Source: VRUE01 sp963727465 (GTDB taxonomy: Bacteria; Actinomycetota; Thermoleophilia; Solirubrobacterales; 70-9). From it: a stretch of DNA of 64,000 bases. The stretch lies in NCBI GenBank assembly GCA_963727465.1, contig CAVSGL010000015.1, positions 1 through 64,000 on the forward strand, in the 5' to 3' direction. A program made the translations under genes and the position numbers. The notes under the pieces were generated by a model. The model did no database searches. It was not told the DNA's origin and saw nothing but the letters and a program-made list of their open reading frames with translations. Positions 10,056-19,360 of the stretch are shown here, piece after piece; position 1 is the stretch's first letter, and the number at the start of each line of letters is the position of its first letter.

Positions 10056-11492
10056 ATGGCGACGGCGGCTGAGGTTCAGGCGAGGGACAGGGTCTTCATC
10101 GGCGGCGAGTGGGTCGAGCCGCAGGGGACCGAGGCGATCGAGGTGATCAACGCGACCACCGAGGAGGTGATGGCGACGATCCCGGCCTGCACCGCCGAGG
10201 ACGCCGACCTGGCCGTGCGCGCCGCCCGCGACGCCTTCGACTCCTGGGCGCAGACGCCGCGCGAGCAGCGGGCCGAATACCTCGCGGCGATCGCCGCCGG
10301 GCTCGACGAGCGCTCCGACGAGATCGCGGCGACGATCGCGGCCGAGCTCGGCATGCCGTTGAAGCTGAGCAAGATCATCCAGGCCGGCCTGCCGACCGGC
10401 CAGTTCGCCGCGATGCCCGGGCTGATCGAGCAGATCGCCTGGGAGGAGGAGATCGGCCACTCGCGCGTGCTGCGCGAGCCGGTCGGCGTGCTCGGCGCGA
10501 TCACCCCCTGGAACTACCCGCTGAACCAGATCGCCGCCAAGGTCGCCCCCGCCCTCGCCGCCGGCTGCACGGTCGTGCTCAAGCCGAGCGAGGTCGTGCC
10601 GCTCAACGCCTTCATCCTCGCCGAGACGATCGAGGCCGCCGGCCTCCCCGCCGGCGTCTTCAACCTCGTCACCGGCACCGGCCCGGTCGTCGGCGAGGCG
10701 GTCGCCGGCCACCCCGGGGTCGACATGGTCTCCTTCACGGGCTCGACCCGAGCCGGCCGGCGCGTCTCCGAACTCGCCTCGGCGACGGTCAAGCCGGTCG
10801 CGATGGAGCTCGGCGGCAAGTCGCCGAACGTGATCCTCGACGACGCCGACCTCGCCAAGGCGGTTCCCGACGGCGTCGCCAAGTGCTTCCTCAACTCGGG
10901 CCAGACGTGCAGCGCCCTGACCCGCATGCTGGTGCCGCGGGCGAAGCTGGCCGAGGCGGAGGATCTCGCCGCGAAGGCGGCGGAGAGCTTCACCCCCGGC
11001 GATCCGTTCGAGGGCTCGACCCGGCTCGGGCCGCTCGTCTCCGACGTGCAGCGCGAGCGCGTGCGCGGCTACATCCGCAAGGGCGAGGAGGAAGGCGCGA
11101 AGCTGCTGACCGGCGGCGCCGAGCCGCCGGAGGGCCTCGAGAAGGGCTACTTCGTGCGCCCCACCGTCTTCTCCGAGGTGACGCCGGAGATGACGATCGC
11201 CCAGGAGGAGATCTTCGGCCCGGTGCTGGCGATCCAGCCCTACGAGGATGAGGACGACGCCGTGCGGATCGCCAACGCCACCGTCTACGGCCTCGCCGGC
11301 GGCGTCTGGTCGGCCGATCAGGAGCGCGCGATCGCCGTCGCCAAGCGCATCCGCACCGGCCAGATCGAGATCAACGGCGCCGCCTTCAACCCGCTCGCCC
11401 CCTTCGGCGGCTACAAGCAGTCCGGCCACGGCCGCGAGAACGGCCGCTACGCGATCGAGGAGCTGCTCCAGGTGAAGAGCCTCCAGCTGTAG
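10056..11492 (+). CDS. NAD(P)-dependent aldehyde dehydrogenase family protein
   Basis: A 478-residue ALDH. It has the TPWNYPLNQ and KPSEVVPLN cofactor loops, FTGSTRAGR at the Rossmann turn, catalytic Glu in MELGGKSPN and the nucleophilic Cys in NSGQTCSA, followed by EEIFGPVLA and PFGGYKQSGHGRE. It oxidises an aldehyde to a carboxylate; the substrate is not predictable. The ATG at 10056 has AGGAGG with a 7-nt spacer. The gene follows HxlR across a family A hairpin, so it probably has its own promoter. Confidence 0.9.
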   Translation: MATAAEVQARDRVFIGGEWVEPQGTEAIEVINATTEEVMATIPACTAEDADLAVRAARDAFDSWAQTPREQRAEYLAAIAAGLDERSDEIAATIAAELGMPLKLSKIIQAGLPTGQFAAMPGLIEQIAWEEEIGHSRVLREPVGVLGAITPWNYPLNQIAAKVAPALAAGCTVVLKPSEVVPLNAFILAETIEAAGLPAGVFNLVTGTGPVVGEAVAGHPGVDMVSFTGSTRAGRRVSELASATVKPVAMELGGKSPNVILDDADLAKAVPDGVAKCFLNSGQTCSALTRMLVPRAKLAEAEDLAAKAAESFTPGDPFEGSTRLGPLVSDVQRERVRGYIRKGEEEGAKLLTGGAEPPEGLEKGYFVRPTVFSEVTPEMTIAQEEIFGPVLAIQPYEDEDDAVRIANATVYGLAGGVWSADQERAIAVAKRIRTGQIEINGAAFNPLAPFGGYKQSGHGRENGRYAIEELLQVKSLQL

Positions 11493-11517
11493 CGCGGCCG
11501 AGCGCCGTCGGTCCAGC

Positions 11518-12976
11518 TCAGGGGATGCGCAGCCGCCGGCGGCAGCCGGGCGCGCGGCGCCGGTCGCGGCCGCTCTGGCCGTCGCAGAGATCCCGTCCCC
11601 TGCCGCCGTTGAGGCCGTCGCGGCCGCTGCCGCCGCGCAACCGGTCGAACCCCGCCCCGCCGAAGAGGAAATCCGGGCCGCGCCCTTTCCTTGAGCACGT
11701 CGCGGCCGCGCTGGCCGAGCAGCACGTCGCGACCGCCGTCGCCGAGGATCAGGTCGTTGCCGCCGCGCCCGCAGACCAGGTCGGCGCCGCCGCGGGCGTG
11801 GATCACGTCCCGGCGCGGAGTGCCGACGATCACATCGCGCCGCTTCGTCCCCCGGGTGACGCCCCTGTGGGCGACGATCGTCGCCCGCTTGCCCCTGCAC
11901 TTCGGGGGATTGGGCGTCACCTGCTCCGGCGGCTCGCCCTGAGCAGATGGCGCGACGGGCGAAGCCGGTGGGACGGGCGGGGGGCTGGTCTCCAGCGGCG
12001 GCGGCGTCGACTCGTAGGCGCCTATATCGACGACCCCGTTCTGCACCCGCGGCGCCCCCAGCACGTCGAGGGGTTCGCCTTCGGAGGAGCCGGGATTGCC
12101 CGCGTCGATCGTCGGCGAGCCTTCCAGCTGGCTGAAGTCGAAGGCGGCCGGATCGGCGAACAGAGGCACACCGGACTGGTTTCCGTCGATGTCGTAGACG
12201 TGGGTGCTCCCTTCCCCGAAGGTGGACGTGTCGGCCGGGTCGTAGTTCGAGTAGATGAGGTTCGCGGCGGAGCTGCTGCTCGGTTCCGAGGCCCTGACGA
12301 AGACGTCCCTGCTGTCGCCGCGGACGATCGTGTTGACCAGCGTCAGCAGGCTCGATTTGCCAGCGCCCTCCTGCTGCACGACGGCACCCGTGCCGGCGCC
12401 GTAGATCGTGCTGCCGACGACGATCGCGCTGTTGGAGGTAAAGCTGAGCATGCTGAGGCCCGAGTACAGCGGATCGGTCGAGACGCAGAGCGAGGAGCGG
12501 ATCTCGCCCTTGAACGCGTAGCAGGCGGCGCCGTGGTCGGTGATCGCCCTGACCCGCTGCACGACGCCGCTTTCCAGGCTGAGTCCGCCGCTGTTGCCTT
12601 CGCCGCTGCGGAAGACGTCGAGGTCGCTGAGCGAGGCGCTGCCTTCGAGGTGCACCGCGAGCCGTCCGGTGGCGCGAATCTGCGCGCGGTCAGCGCGGCT
12701 CGCCCCGTACATGTGCACGCCGTCCGGCACCTCCAGCAGCGCCCCGATCGAGGGCGGCGGCGGTTCGTACACGCCGGGCGCCAGCTCCACCCCGTCGCCG
12801 GATTCGGCCGCTTCGAGCGCGGAGCCGATGTCGCAGGGCGCGCCGGCGTCGGTGCACGCCCCGCCCGCGGCCCCGGCGGGCGCCGCGTACCGCGTCGCGG
12901 CAACGGCGCTGTCGGCCCAGCCCAGCGCGAAGATCGCGGCGGCAACCGCGAGAGTGGTGACGAGCGCACGGTTCAA
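11518..12976 (-). pseudogene. secreted right-handed beta-helix/RTX-like repeat protein, frameshifted
   Basis: The TTG at 12976 opens a signal peptide (ALVTTLAVAAAIFALGWADSAVA) and a beta-helix domain of about 300 residues (CSLx-type motifs, TIDAGNPG, VDIGAYES as in DUF1565-type proteins). A Pro-rich linker and calcium-binding-like nonapeptides (GGADLVCGRGGNDLILGDGG) follow. After GRDVL near 11690 the frame changes. The RTX-like repeats (GPDFLFGGAGFDRL, GGRGRDLCDG) resume in the +1 frame and end at the TGA 11518-11520. The total length is 3n+1, a net one-base excess. The unshifted frame runs into the aldehyde dehydrogenase 3' end, which supports a lesion or sequencing error. Confidence 0.75.
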
Positions 12977-13034
12977 CCCAATTTGAAGGTAACAAACGCG
13001 CCGTTACGCCAATACCCCTCGGCGGATGGATTGC

Positions 13035-14180
13035 TCAGCAGCCGAGCTGGCGGGCGATCACCATCTGCTGCACCTCGTCGGTGCCCTCGCCGATCGTGAG
13101 GATCTTCGCGTCGCGGTAGAAGCGGCAGACGGGGTACTCCTCGATGTAGCCGTAGCCGCCGTGGATCTGCACCGCCTCCTCGGTCGCGCGCACGGCGAGC
13201 CGGCCGGTGATCAGCTTGGCCTGGGCGGCGGTGAGGGTGAACGACTCGCCCGCGTCCTTCTCCAGCGCGGCGCGCCAGGTGAGCAGGCGGGCGGCCTCGA
13301 TCTGGGCGGAGAGGTCGGCGATCTTCGCCTGGATCGACTGGAACTTGGCGATCGGCTGGCCGAAGGCGCGACGCTCCTTGGCGTAGGCGATCGCCTCGTC
13401 GAGCGCGCCCTGGGCGAGCCCGACCCCCATCGCGGCGACGCCGATGCGGCCGCCGTCGAGGATGTGGAGGAAGTTCTTGAAGCCGTCGCCGCGGCGGCCG
13501 AGCAGGTTGGCCTCGGGGACCCGGCACCCCTCGAAGCTGAGCGGCCGCGTGTCGGAGGCGTTCCAGCCCATCTTGCGGTAGGGCTCGCCCGCCGCGTAAC
13601 CGGGCGTGCCCGTGGGGACGATCAGGTTGGAGATCTCCTTGCGGCCGTCGCGCTCGCCGGTCACCGCGGTGATCGAGACGCAGCCGGAGATCTCCGTGCC
13701 CGAGTTGGTGATGAACTGCTTGGCGCCGTCGATCGTCCACTCGCCGTCGGCCAGCGTCGCGGTCGTGCGCACGTTGCCGGCGTCGGAGCCGGCCTCGGGC
13801 TCGGTCAGCCCGAACGAGGCCAGCTTCTGCCCGCTGCACAGCACCGGCAGCCACTCGTCCTTCTGCTCGTCGCTGCCCCAGAGGTAGATCGGCATCGTCC
13901 CCAGCGAGGTGTGCGCGGCCATCGTGATGCAGACCGAGGAGTCGATCCGCGCCAGCTCTTCGACCGCCAGGACATACGACAGCGTGTCCGCCCCGCCCCC
14001 GCCGTACTCCTGCGGAAACGGGATCCCCATCAACCCCAGCTCCCCCAGCTTGGCGACGATCTCGTAGGGGAACCGCTTCTCCCGATCGAGCGCCTCCGCC
14101 ACTGGCGCGACCTCCTGCCGCGCAAAGTCGCGAACCGTGTCTCGCAACAGCTTCTGCTCGCCGGAAAGCTCGAAATTCAT
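13035..14180 (-). CDS. acyl-CoA dehydrogenase
   Basis: A 381-residue flavoprotein that inserts the alpha-beta double bond in acyl-CoA and passes electrons to EtfAB. SVCITMAAHTSLG, FGLTEPEAGSD (FAD/substrate loop), ISGCVSITA and the C-terminal IHGGYGYIEEYPVCRFYRDAK-type helix with EGTDEVQ (catalytic Glu region) are all seen. The ATG at 14180 lies 7 nt after a TAGGGT box and gives a leaderless arrangement; a GTG 9 nt upstream overlaps that box. Substrate chain length is unknown. It matches the etfB and thiolase theme of the left third of the window. Confidence 0.92.
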   Translation of the reverse strand: MNFELSGEQKLLRDTVRDFARQEVAPVAEALDREKRFPYEIVAKLGELGLMGIPFPQEYGGGGADTLSYVLAVEELARIDSSVCITMAAHTSLGTMPIYLWGSDEQKDEWLPVLCSGQKLASFGLTEPEAGSDAGNVRTTATLADGEWTIDGAKQFITNSGTEISGCVSITAVTGERDGRKEISNLIVPTGTPGYAAGEPYRKMGWNASDTRPLSFEGCRVPEANLLGRRGDGFKNFLHILDGGRIGVAAMGVGLAQGALDEAIAYAKERRAFGQPIAKFQSIQAKIADLSAQIEAARLLTWRAALEKDAGESFTLTAAQAKLITGRLAVRATEEAVQIHGGYGYIEEYPVCRFYRDAKILTIGEGTDEVQQMVIARQLGC

Positions 14181-14187
14181 CCCGAGC

Positions 14188-14193
14188 ACCCTA
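14188..14193 (-). promoter_or_regulatory. -10 box TAGGGT, probable leaderless promoter
   Basis: TAGGGT on the minus strand ends 7 nt before the ATG at 14180, the same geometry as at the mutase gene (3320-3325). Confidence 0.35.
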
Positions 14194-14269
14194 ATTCAGG
14201 CGAGCGCGTTCGCGATTTGTCGGACACGGCTCGACAAAGGGCGAACGGGAGCGCGAGGAGAGCCTCGCC

Positions 14270-15127
14270 CTACGAACCCTGCAGCGTGAACCGCACCCGG
14301 GTGCCGGGCGCCGCCGGCTCGAGCCAAATGCGGCCGCCGTGGGCCTCGACGATCGCGCGTGAGATCGCCAGGCCGAGGCCGGCGCCGGGCTCGCTGCGGG
14401 CGGCCGCGTCGCCGCCGCGGTAGAAGGCGTCGAAGGCGTGGGCGCTGTCCTCGGCGGAGATCCCGTCGCCGTCGTCGGCGACCTCGACCTCGACCCCGCC
14501 GGCCGCCGTGCGGGCACGCACGGTGACGCTGCCGTCGGCGGGGGTGTGGCGGATCGCGTTCTGGATCAGGTTGAAGAGCACCCGCTGGAGCTTCTCGGCG
14601 TTCGCCTGCGCGACCAGCGTGTCGGTGGGGAGCTCGGCCGCCAGCGAGACGCCGCGCGCCGCGGCCGGCGCCCGCATCGCGGCGACCGTGTCGCCGACCA
14701 GCTCGCGCAGCTCGACCTGGCTCATCGTCCAGGAGATCTCACCGGCCTCGATCCGCGAGAGCTCGAAGAGGTCGTCGATCAGGGCGCTGAGCGCGGCCAC
14801 GTGCGTGCGGATCTCGGCCAGGTAGCGGTCCCGGGTCTCCCCCGTGACGACGCCGTCGTCGATCGACTCGACCAGCAGGCGCAGCGAGGCCAGCGGCGTG
14901 CGCAGGTCGTGCGAGACCGAGGCGACGAGGCGCCGCCGCGCCGCCTCGACCTCGCGCCGCGAGCGGTCCTCGATCACGAGGTTGGTCGCCAGCCAGGCGG
15001 CGAGCGCGCCGCCGCCGATCGCCAGCGCGACCAGGGCGATCTGCGGCCAGCCCATTTTGTGCGGCACGGTGACCGCGGCGGCGCCGGCCAGGGCGGCGGC
15101 GAGGGCGATCGCGATCGAGCGCTTCAT
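14270..15127 (-). CDS. sensor histidine kinase
   Basis: A 285-residue membrane kinase. Two hydrophobic segments occur at about 4-22 and 26-45, with almost no sensory loop. The HisKA domain has the phosphoacceptor His in ASVSHDLRTPLASL. HATPase_c shows N (LIQNAIRH), G1 (VADDGDGIS) and G2 (GAGLGLAISRAIVEAHGG) boxes. The ATG at 15127 has GGAGGAG 5 nt upstream. It follows the response regulator by 16 bp and is its cognate partner. With so small a periplasmic loop it may sense within the membrane or through another protein, possibly the adjacent DipZ. Confidence 0.9.
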   Translation of the reverse strand: MKRSIAIALAAALAGAAAVTVPHKMGWPQIALVALAIGGGALAAWLATNLVIEDRSRREVEAARRRLVASVSHDLRTPLASLRLLVESIDDGVVTGETRDRYLAEIRTHVAALSALIDDLFELSRIEAGEISWTMSQVELRELVGDTVAAMRAPAAARGVSLAAELPTDTLVAQANAEKLQRVLFNLIQNAIRHTPADGSVTVRARTAAGGVEVEVADDGDGISAEDSAHAFDAFYRGGDAAARSEPGAGLGLAISRAIVEAHGGRIWLEPAAPGTRVRFTLQGS

Positions 15128-15143
15128 TTCCGCTCCTCCCGGC

Positions 15144-15863
15144 TCACGGCCGCAACCTGTAGCCGACGCCCCAAACGGTCTCGATGAAGCGCGGCTCGGA
15201 CGGGTCGTCGCCAAGCTTGGCGCGCAGGCGGCGGACGTGGACGGTGACGGTGCTGGTGTCGGTGAAGAAGGGGTAGTCCCAGACGGTCTCCATCAGCTGG
15301 TCGCGGGTGAAGACGCGGCCCGGGTGAGCCGCGAGGTGGGCGAGCAGGTCGAACTCGCGCTGGGTCAGCGAGATCTCCTCGCCGGAGAGGGCGACCGTGC
15401 GCGAGGCGGGGTCGATCCGCAGCGGCCCGCGCTCGATCGGCTCCGGCACGGCCGCGGCCTCCGGCGGCGCGGTGCGGCGCAGGACGGCCTCGATCCGCGC
15501 CACCAGCTCGGCCGGCGAGAACGGCTTGACGACGTAGTCGTCGGCGCCGTGGCGCAGGCCGACCAGGCGGTCGGACTCCTCGCCGCGCGCGGTCAGCAGG
15601 ATCACTGCGGTGCGCTCGCCGCCGCCGCCGTCCTCGTGCAGCCGGCGCATCACCTCGATCCCGTCGAAGCCCGGCAGCATCACGTCGAGCACCAGCAGGT
15701 CCGGCCTGTGGAGCTGCGCCAGCCGCACCGCCTCGGGGCCGTCGCCGGCGCTGCGCACCTCGAACCCGGCGCGCTCGATGTAGCGGCTGACGACCTCGAC
15801 GATCGTCGGCTCGTCGTCGACGACCAGCACGGTGCCACGCGGCGAATCGCTCACGCCCCCCAT
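15144..15863 (-). CDS. OmpR/PhoB-type response regulator
   Basis: A 239-residue regulator. The receiver domain has acidic VVDDEP, phospho-Asp in LLVLDVMLPG, Thr in ILLTARG and Lys in DYVVKPFSP. The DNA-binding winged helix (about 145-239) shows LTQREFDLLAHLAAHPG and VTVHVRRLRAKLG. Start chosen at ATG 15863; a GTG at 15854 after a G-rich stretch is possible. It lies 37 bp downstream of dipZ and immediately precedes the kinase gene, so the three may be co-transcribed. Confidence 0.9.
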   Translation of the reverse strand: MGGVSDSPRGTVLVVDDEPTIVEVVSRYIERAGFEVRSAGDGPEAVRLAQLHRPDLLVLDVMLPGFDGIEVMRRLHEDGGGGERTAVILLTARGEESDRLVGLRHGADDYVVKPFSPAELVARIEAVLRRTAPPEAAAVPEPIERGPLRIDPASRTVALSGEEISLTQREFDLLAHLAAHPGRVFTRDQLMETVWDYPFFTDTSTVTVHVRRLRAKLGDDPSEPRFIETVWGVGYRLRP

Positions 15864-15900
15864 TCTGGCGACCGTGCTGGCCGACGCTTCGGGCGCCTGG

Positions 15901-17691
15901 CTAGCCGAAGGTGAAGGCATAGCCCATCACCCCCCTTTCGGGGACGAGGCGCAGAGTGTGGTCTTCGACCTTCGGCAGGTCGACCAGGTCGTAGAGCCGC
16001 TGGCCGCTGACGGTGACGACGCCGCCGTGGACGTCGGCGCCGGCCTGCGCGTCCGAGATCGGCCTGCCGTCGAACAGCACGCGCACGCGGCGGTCCTTGC
16101 CCGGCGAGCCGAGCACGAGGTAGACGCGGCGGGCGCCGAAGGAGAGCTCGAGCGCACCGCCCTCGGCGGTCGCCGACTCGGGCTCGACCTTCCACTGGCC
16201 GCTGTAGGCGAGGTGGTCGGTCGGCGGCGCCGGCGGTTCGCCGAAGTCCTGGCTGCCGGCCGAGATCGGCCCGTTGACGAAGCGGTCGGCGCGCAGCGAG
16301 CCGAGGTAGCTCTCCGGCGTCGTCACCCCGGCCGAGGCTTCGATCCCGTCCGCGCCGGAGTCCCCGGCGCCGACCCTGTGGCCCGCTTCGGCGAGCAGCT
16401 CGCGGATGATCTTCTCTTTCTCGCCGTATTCGCCCTCGCCGAAGTGCACGTAGCGGACCCGGCCCCTGGCGTCGATGAAGTACTCGGCCGGCCAGTATTC
16501 GGTGCCGAAGCGGGTGAAGTTGGCGAGGTCGTTGTCCTGCGCGACCGGGTATTCGATCCCGTTGCGCTCGATCGCTTCCTCGACGTTGCCGGCGTCTTTC
16601 TCGAACGGGAACTCGGGCGAGTGGACGCCGATGATCGTCAGGCCGTCCCTGCGGTAGCGCTTGTCCCAGGCGGTCAGGTAGGGCAGCGTGCGCAGGCAGT
16701 TGATGCAGCTGTAGGTCCAGAAGTCGACGAGGACGACGTCGCCGCGCTGCGACTTGAGCGTGATCGGCCTGTCGCCGGGGGTGTTGAACCAGCGCTGCGT
16801 GTCGACGAATTCCGGCGGCCTGCCGAGCACCGGCAGGCCGGACGCCCTGCCCTTCGCGCCCCCATCCCCGCCGCCCGCGGTCCCGCTGCTGCCGTTCACC
16901 GCCGCTTCGGCGGTCGCCTCACCGAGCGCGCCGCCGCCACCGTTGCTGCGGACGTCGGCCAGCGCTTCGCGCGCCGCGCCGGTGTCCTCCAGCGACTTCG
17001 AGGGGTTGACGAGGAAGCTGGGCAGGCTGCTGGCGATCTGGTTCTGAAATTTGATGTCGTAGTTGCCGAGCATCGCCAGGGCGACGACGACCATCACCGC
17101 GCCCATCGCCGTTTGGAAGCCGCTGCCGCGGCGGGCGAGCGGCGCGATCACGCGGCGGCCGCCGAGCATCAGGAAGTAGAGGACGACGGCGGAGCCGATC
17201 CCGTAGCTGAGCGCGACGGCGAGCCGGCCGGTGCTGAAGGACTGCGAGGCGGAGACGGTGATCACGCCGGCGAGGATCGGGCCGGCGCACGGCGCGTAGA
17301 CGAGGCCGAGGCTGCCGCCGACCGCGACGCCCGACCAGAAGCCGTCGCCGCCGCCGGTGCGCGGTCCGCCCGCCATGCCGGCGAAGCGGCTCATGTAGGC
17401 CTCCAGGCGCGCCGCCAGCGGCGGGATCATCAGGGTGACGCCGAAGCCGATCAGGACGAAGATCGCCAGCTTGCGCAGCAGGTCGTCGGGCAGGCCGAGC
17501 GCCGAGATGACGTAGACCAGCGCGACGGTGGCGAAGGTGAAGGAGACGGCGAGCCCGGCGACGATGCCGAGCGGCCGCCGCCGGCCGCCGGTCGCGCCTG
17601 CTGAGAGCGCGATCGGCAGCACCGGCAGCACACAGGGAGAGAGCGCGGTCGCCGCGCCCGCCACGAACCCGAACAGGATCAGCAGTGCCAT
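15901..17691 (-). CDS. dipZ: DipZ: CcdA-like membrane domain fused to thioredoxin and C-terminal domain
   Basis: A 596-residue fusion. Residues 1-225 are a CcdA/DsbD-type membrane domain of about six helices with the paired cysteines Cys20 (SPCVLP) and Cys135 (APCAGP) that move reductant across the membrane. After a Gly/Ala-rich linker (about 240-290), residues 300-440 are a TlpA-like thioredoxin with Cys329-Ile-Asn-Cys332 (WTYSCINC). Residues 460-596 form the carbohydrate-binding-like DipZ C-terminal domain. The order is the same as M. tuberculosis DipZ (Rv2874). It should reduce extracytoplasmic disulfides, for example in cytochrome c maturation. Upstream of the two-component genes. Confidence 0.9.
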   Translation of the reverse strand: MALLILFGFVAGAATALSPCVLPVLPIALSAGATGGRRRPLGIVAGLAVSFTFATVALVYVISALGLPDDLLRKLAIFVLIGFGVTLMIPPLAARLEAYMSRFAGMAGGPRTGGGDGFWSGVAVGGSLGLVYAPCAGPILAGVITVSASQSFSTGRLAVALSYGIGSAVVLYFLMLGGRRVIAPLARRGSGFQTAMGAVMVVVALAMLGNYDIKFQNQIASSLPSFLVNPSKSLEDTGAAREALADVRSNGGGGALGEATAEAAVNGSSGTAGGGDGGAKGRASGLPVLGRPPEFVDTQRWFNTPGDRPITLKSQRGDVVLVDFWTYSCINCLRTLPYLTAWDKRYRRDGLTIIGVHSPEFPFEKDAGNVEEAIERNGIEYPVAQDNDLANFTRFGTEYWPAEYFIDARGRVRYVHFGEGEYGEKEKIIRELLAEAGHRVGAGDSGADGIEASAGVTTPESYLGSLRADRFVNGPISAGSQDFGEPPAPPTDHLAYSGQWKVEPESATAEGGALELSFGARRVYLVLGSPGKDRRVRVLFDGRPISDAQAGADVHGGVVTVSGQRLYDLVDLPKVEDHTLRLVPERGVMGYAFTFG

Positions 17692-17861
17692 GCGACGTAC
17701 CCTGGCAGCCCGGGATTACGCGGAGATGACGATCATTCGTCGTGCATCATCGCGTCGTCTTCGTGCTTCATCGCTTCTTCGCCCTTGTTCGTTTCGGCGG
17801 CGTTGACAGTGAGGCGCACGCTATGGCGCAAACGTGACGAGGAAATTACGCCCCCCAAGGG

Positions 17862-17906
17862 CGCGGTCGAGGTTATGACCGCATACCGTTGAAAACCTCG
17901 ACCGCG
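17862..17906. repeat. family B palindrome, copy 2
   Basis: CGCGGTCGAGGTT (17862-17874) and its complement (17894-17906) flank a loop with GACCGCATACCG. It lies 12 bp beyond the stop of the PRC-like gene. The 17692-17861 stretch to its left shows no gene. Confidence 0.85.
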
Positions 17907-17918
17907 GTCCTGGACGGG

Positions 17919-18363
17919 TCAGGCGGGCTGGGCGGTGACGGCGCCCTGCGCGCGGGTGGCGACCTCGGCGTGGCGACCGACCTGCGCGCCGATGCCGTAG
18001 TGCTCGGCGATCGCGATCTCGTGCTCGCGCAGCAGCGGGCGCACGGGGTCCACCGAGGGGGCGGCCCGCACGACGTGAACGGGCTGCGCGGTCCAGGCGC
18101 AGGTCGGCATCGCGGCGCACTCGCGCAGCGGCACGAGGACCGCCTTCGATCTCGCCGCGCCGCAGGAATCGCAGGCCGCCGCGCTTGCGCTCGCCGATGA
18201 CGACCACGAGCCAGGCCGGGTCGCCGCTCTCGGCGTCGGCGTAGACGCCGTCGACCCGGCCGACCCGGTTCCCGCCGACGTCGTCCAGCCCCAGGCCGAC
18301 CCAGCCGCGCGCCTCGGCGAGGCTCGGCAGCGGGGCGCCGGCCACGTCAGGGCTCTCAGTCAC
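17919..18363 (-). pseudogene. PRC-barrel-like protein, frameshifted
   Basis: The GTG or ATG-type start near 18363 gives MTESPDVAGAPLPSLAEARG then GLDDVGGNRVGRVDGVYADA and PAWLVVVIG, a PRC-barrel pattern. Near 18145 the frame shifts. The continuation KAVLVPLRECAAM...IAEHYGIGA in the other frame ends at the TGA 17919. The total length is 3n+1, so one base is in excess. PRC-barrel proteins of this type are small actinobacterial factors of unclear role. The start overlaps the meaB stop by 8 nt, so it was co-transcribed with meaB. A sequencing error is possible. Confidence 0.65.
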
Positions 18364-19330
18364 CGGTCTGGCGCTCCAGCAGCTCGCTCGCGGCGCTCGC
18401 CGGGTCGAGCTCGCGCCGCACGACCCGCGCGAGCAGCGCCGCGGTCTCCGGATCGTCCTCCGCCGTCGCCTCGAGCCGGCGACGCATGCGCGAGGTCGCG
18501 ATCCCCAGCACCTCGCTGCGCAGGTTGCGCGCCCGCCGCTGCTCCAGCGTCCCCTCCGCCTCGATGTGGGTGCGGTGCTCGTCGATCTTCTCCGCCAGCT
18601 CGGCGACGCCCTCGCCGCGCGCCGCCTCGGTGCGCAGGATCGGCACCTGCCATTCGCCGGCCTCGTGCGAGAGGGCGAGCACGCTGCGCACCTCGCGCAC
18701 CATCGTGTCGGTCATCGGGTGGTCGGCCTTGTTGACGACGATCACGTCGGGGATCTCCATCACGCCGGCCTTCAGCGCCTGGATCGAGTCGCCGGAGCCG
18801 GGCATCAGCGCGAGCACGATCGTGTCGGCGTGGTCGACGATGTCGATCTCCGCCTGGCCGACGCCGACGGTCTCGATCAGCACGTCGTCCTTGCCCGCCG
18901 CGTCCATCGCCAGCGCCACCTGAAGGGCCGCCTCGGAGAGGCCGCCGAGGGCGCCGCGCGAGGCCATCGAGCGGATGAAGACGCCGGGGTCGAGGAAGTG
19001 GTCGGAGAGGCGGATCCGGTCGCCCAGCAGGGCGCCGCGCGTGAACGGGCTCGAGGGGTCGATCGAGAGCACCGCGACCTCGCGCTCGGCCTTGCGCAGC
19101 TCGGCGGTCAGCGCCCCGATCAGGGTGCTCTTGCCGACCCCGGGCGGACCGGTGAAGCCGACGATCCGCGCCTCGCCGGTGCGCGGGTAGACCTCGCGCA
19201 CCAGCTCCCAGCCGGCCGGGTCGTCGGACTCGATCAGCGTGATCGCGCGCGCCAGGGCGCGCTTGTCGCCGGCGACGAGGCGCTCGGCGAGCGGGGCGGT
19301 CTTCGGCTTGTCCCTGGCGGCGTCGGCCAT
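18356..19330 (-). CDS. meaB: MeaB/ArgK-type GTPase, acyl-CoA mutase chaperone
   Basis: A 324-residue G3E GTPase that loads and repairs coenzyme B12 in acyl-CoA mutases. Walker A GFTGPPGVGKST, SIDPSSPFTRGALLGDR (switch I region), IETVGVGQAE (switch II), and VVNKADH (base-specificity NKxD) are present. The C-terminal helices form the dimer domain. Its client is probably the mutase encoded at 196-3312, 15 kb away. The start ATG lies 10 nt after TAGACT on the minus strand and is divergent, by 30 bp, from an acyltransferase gene. Confidence 0.92.
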   Translation of the reverse strand: MADAARDKPKTAPLAERLVAGDKRALARAITLIESDDPAGWELVREVYPRTGEARIVGFTGPPGVGKSTLIGALTAELRKAEREVAVLSIDPSSPFTRGALLGDRIRLSDHFLDPGVFIRSMASRGALGGLSEAALQVALAMDAAGKDDVLIETVGVGQAEIDIVDHADTIVLALMPGSGDSIQALKAGVMEIPDVIVVNKADHPMTDTMVREVRSVLALSHEAGEWQVPILRTEAARGEGVAELAEKIDEHRTHIEAEGTLEQRRARNLRSEVLGIATSRMRRRLEATAEDDPETAALLARVVRRELDPASAASELLERQTGD

Positions 19331-19360
19331 CGGTGCGCGGAGTCTAAAGTCCCGGCCGCC

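Noticed and set aside
10041..11900. 619-codon minus-strand frame opposite the aldehyde dehydrogenase
   Set aside because: Antisense shadow of a clear ALDH; composition typical of complementary GC-rich codons.
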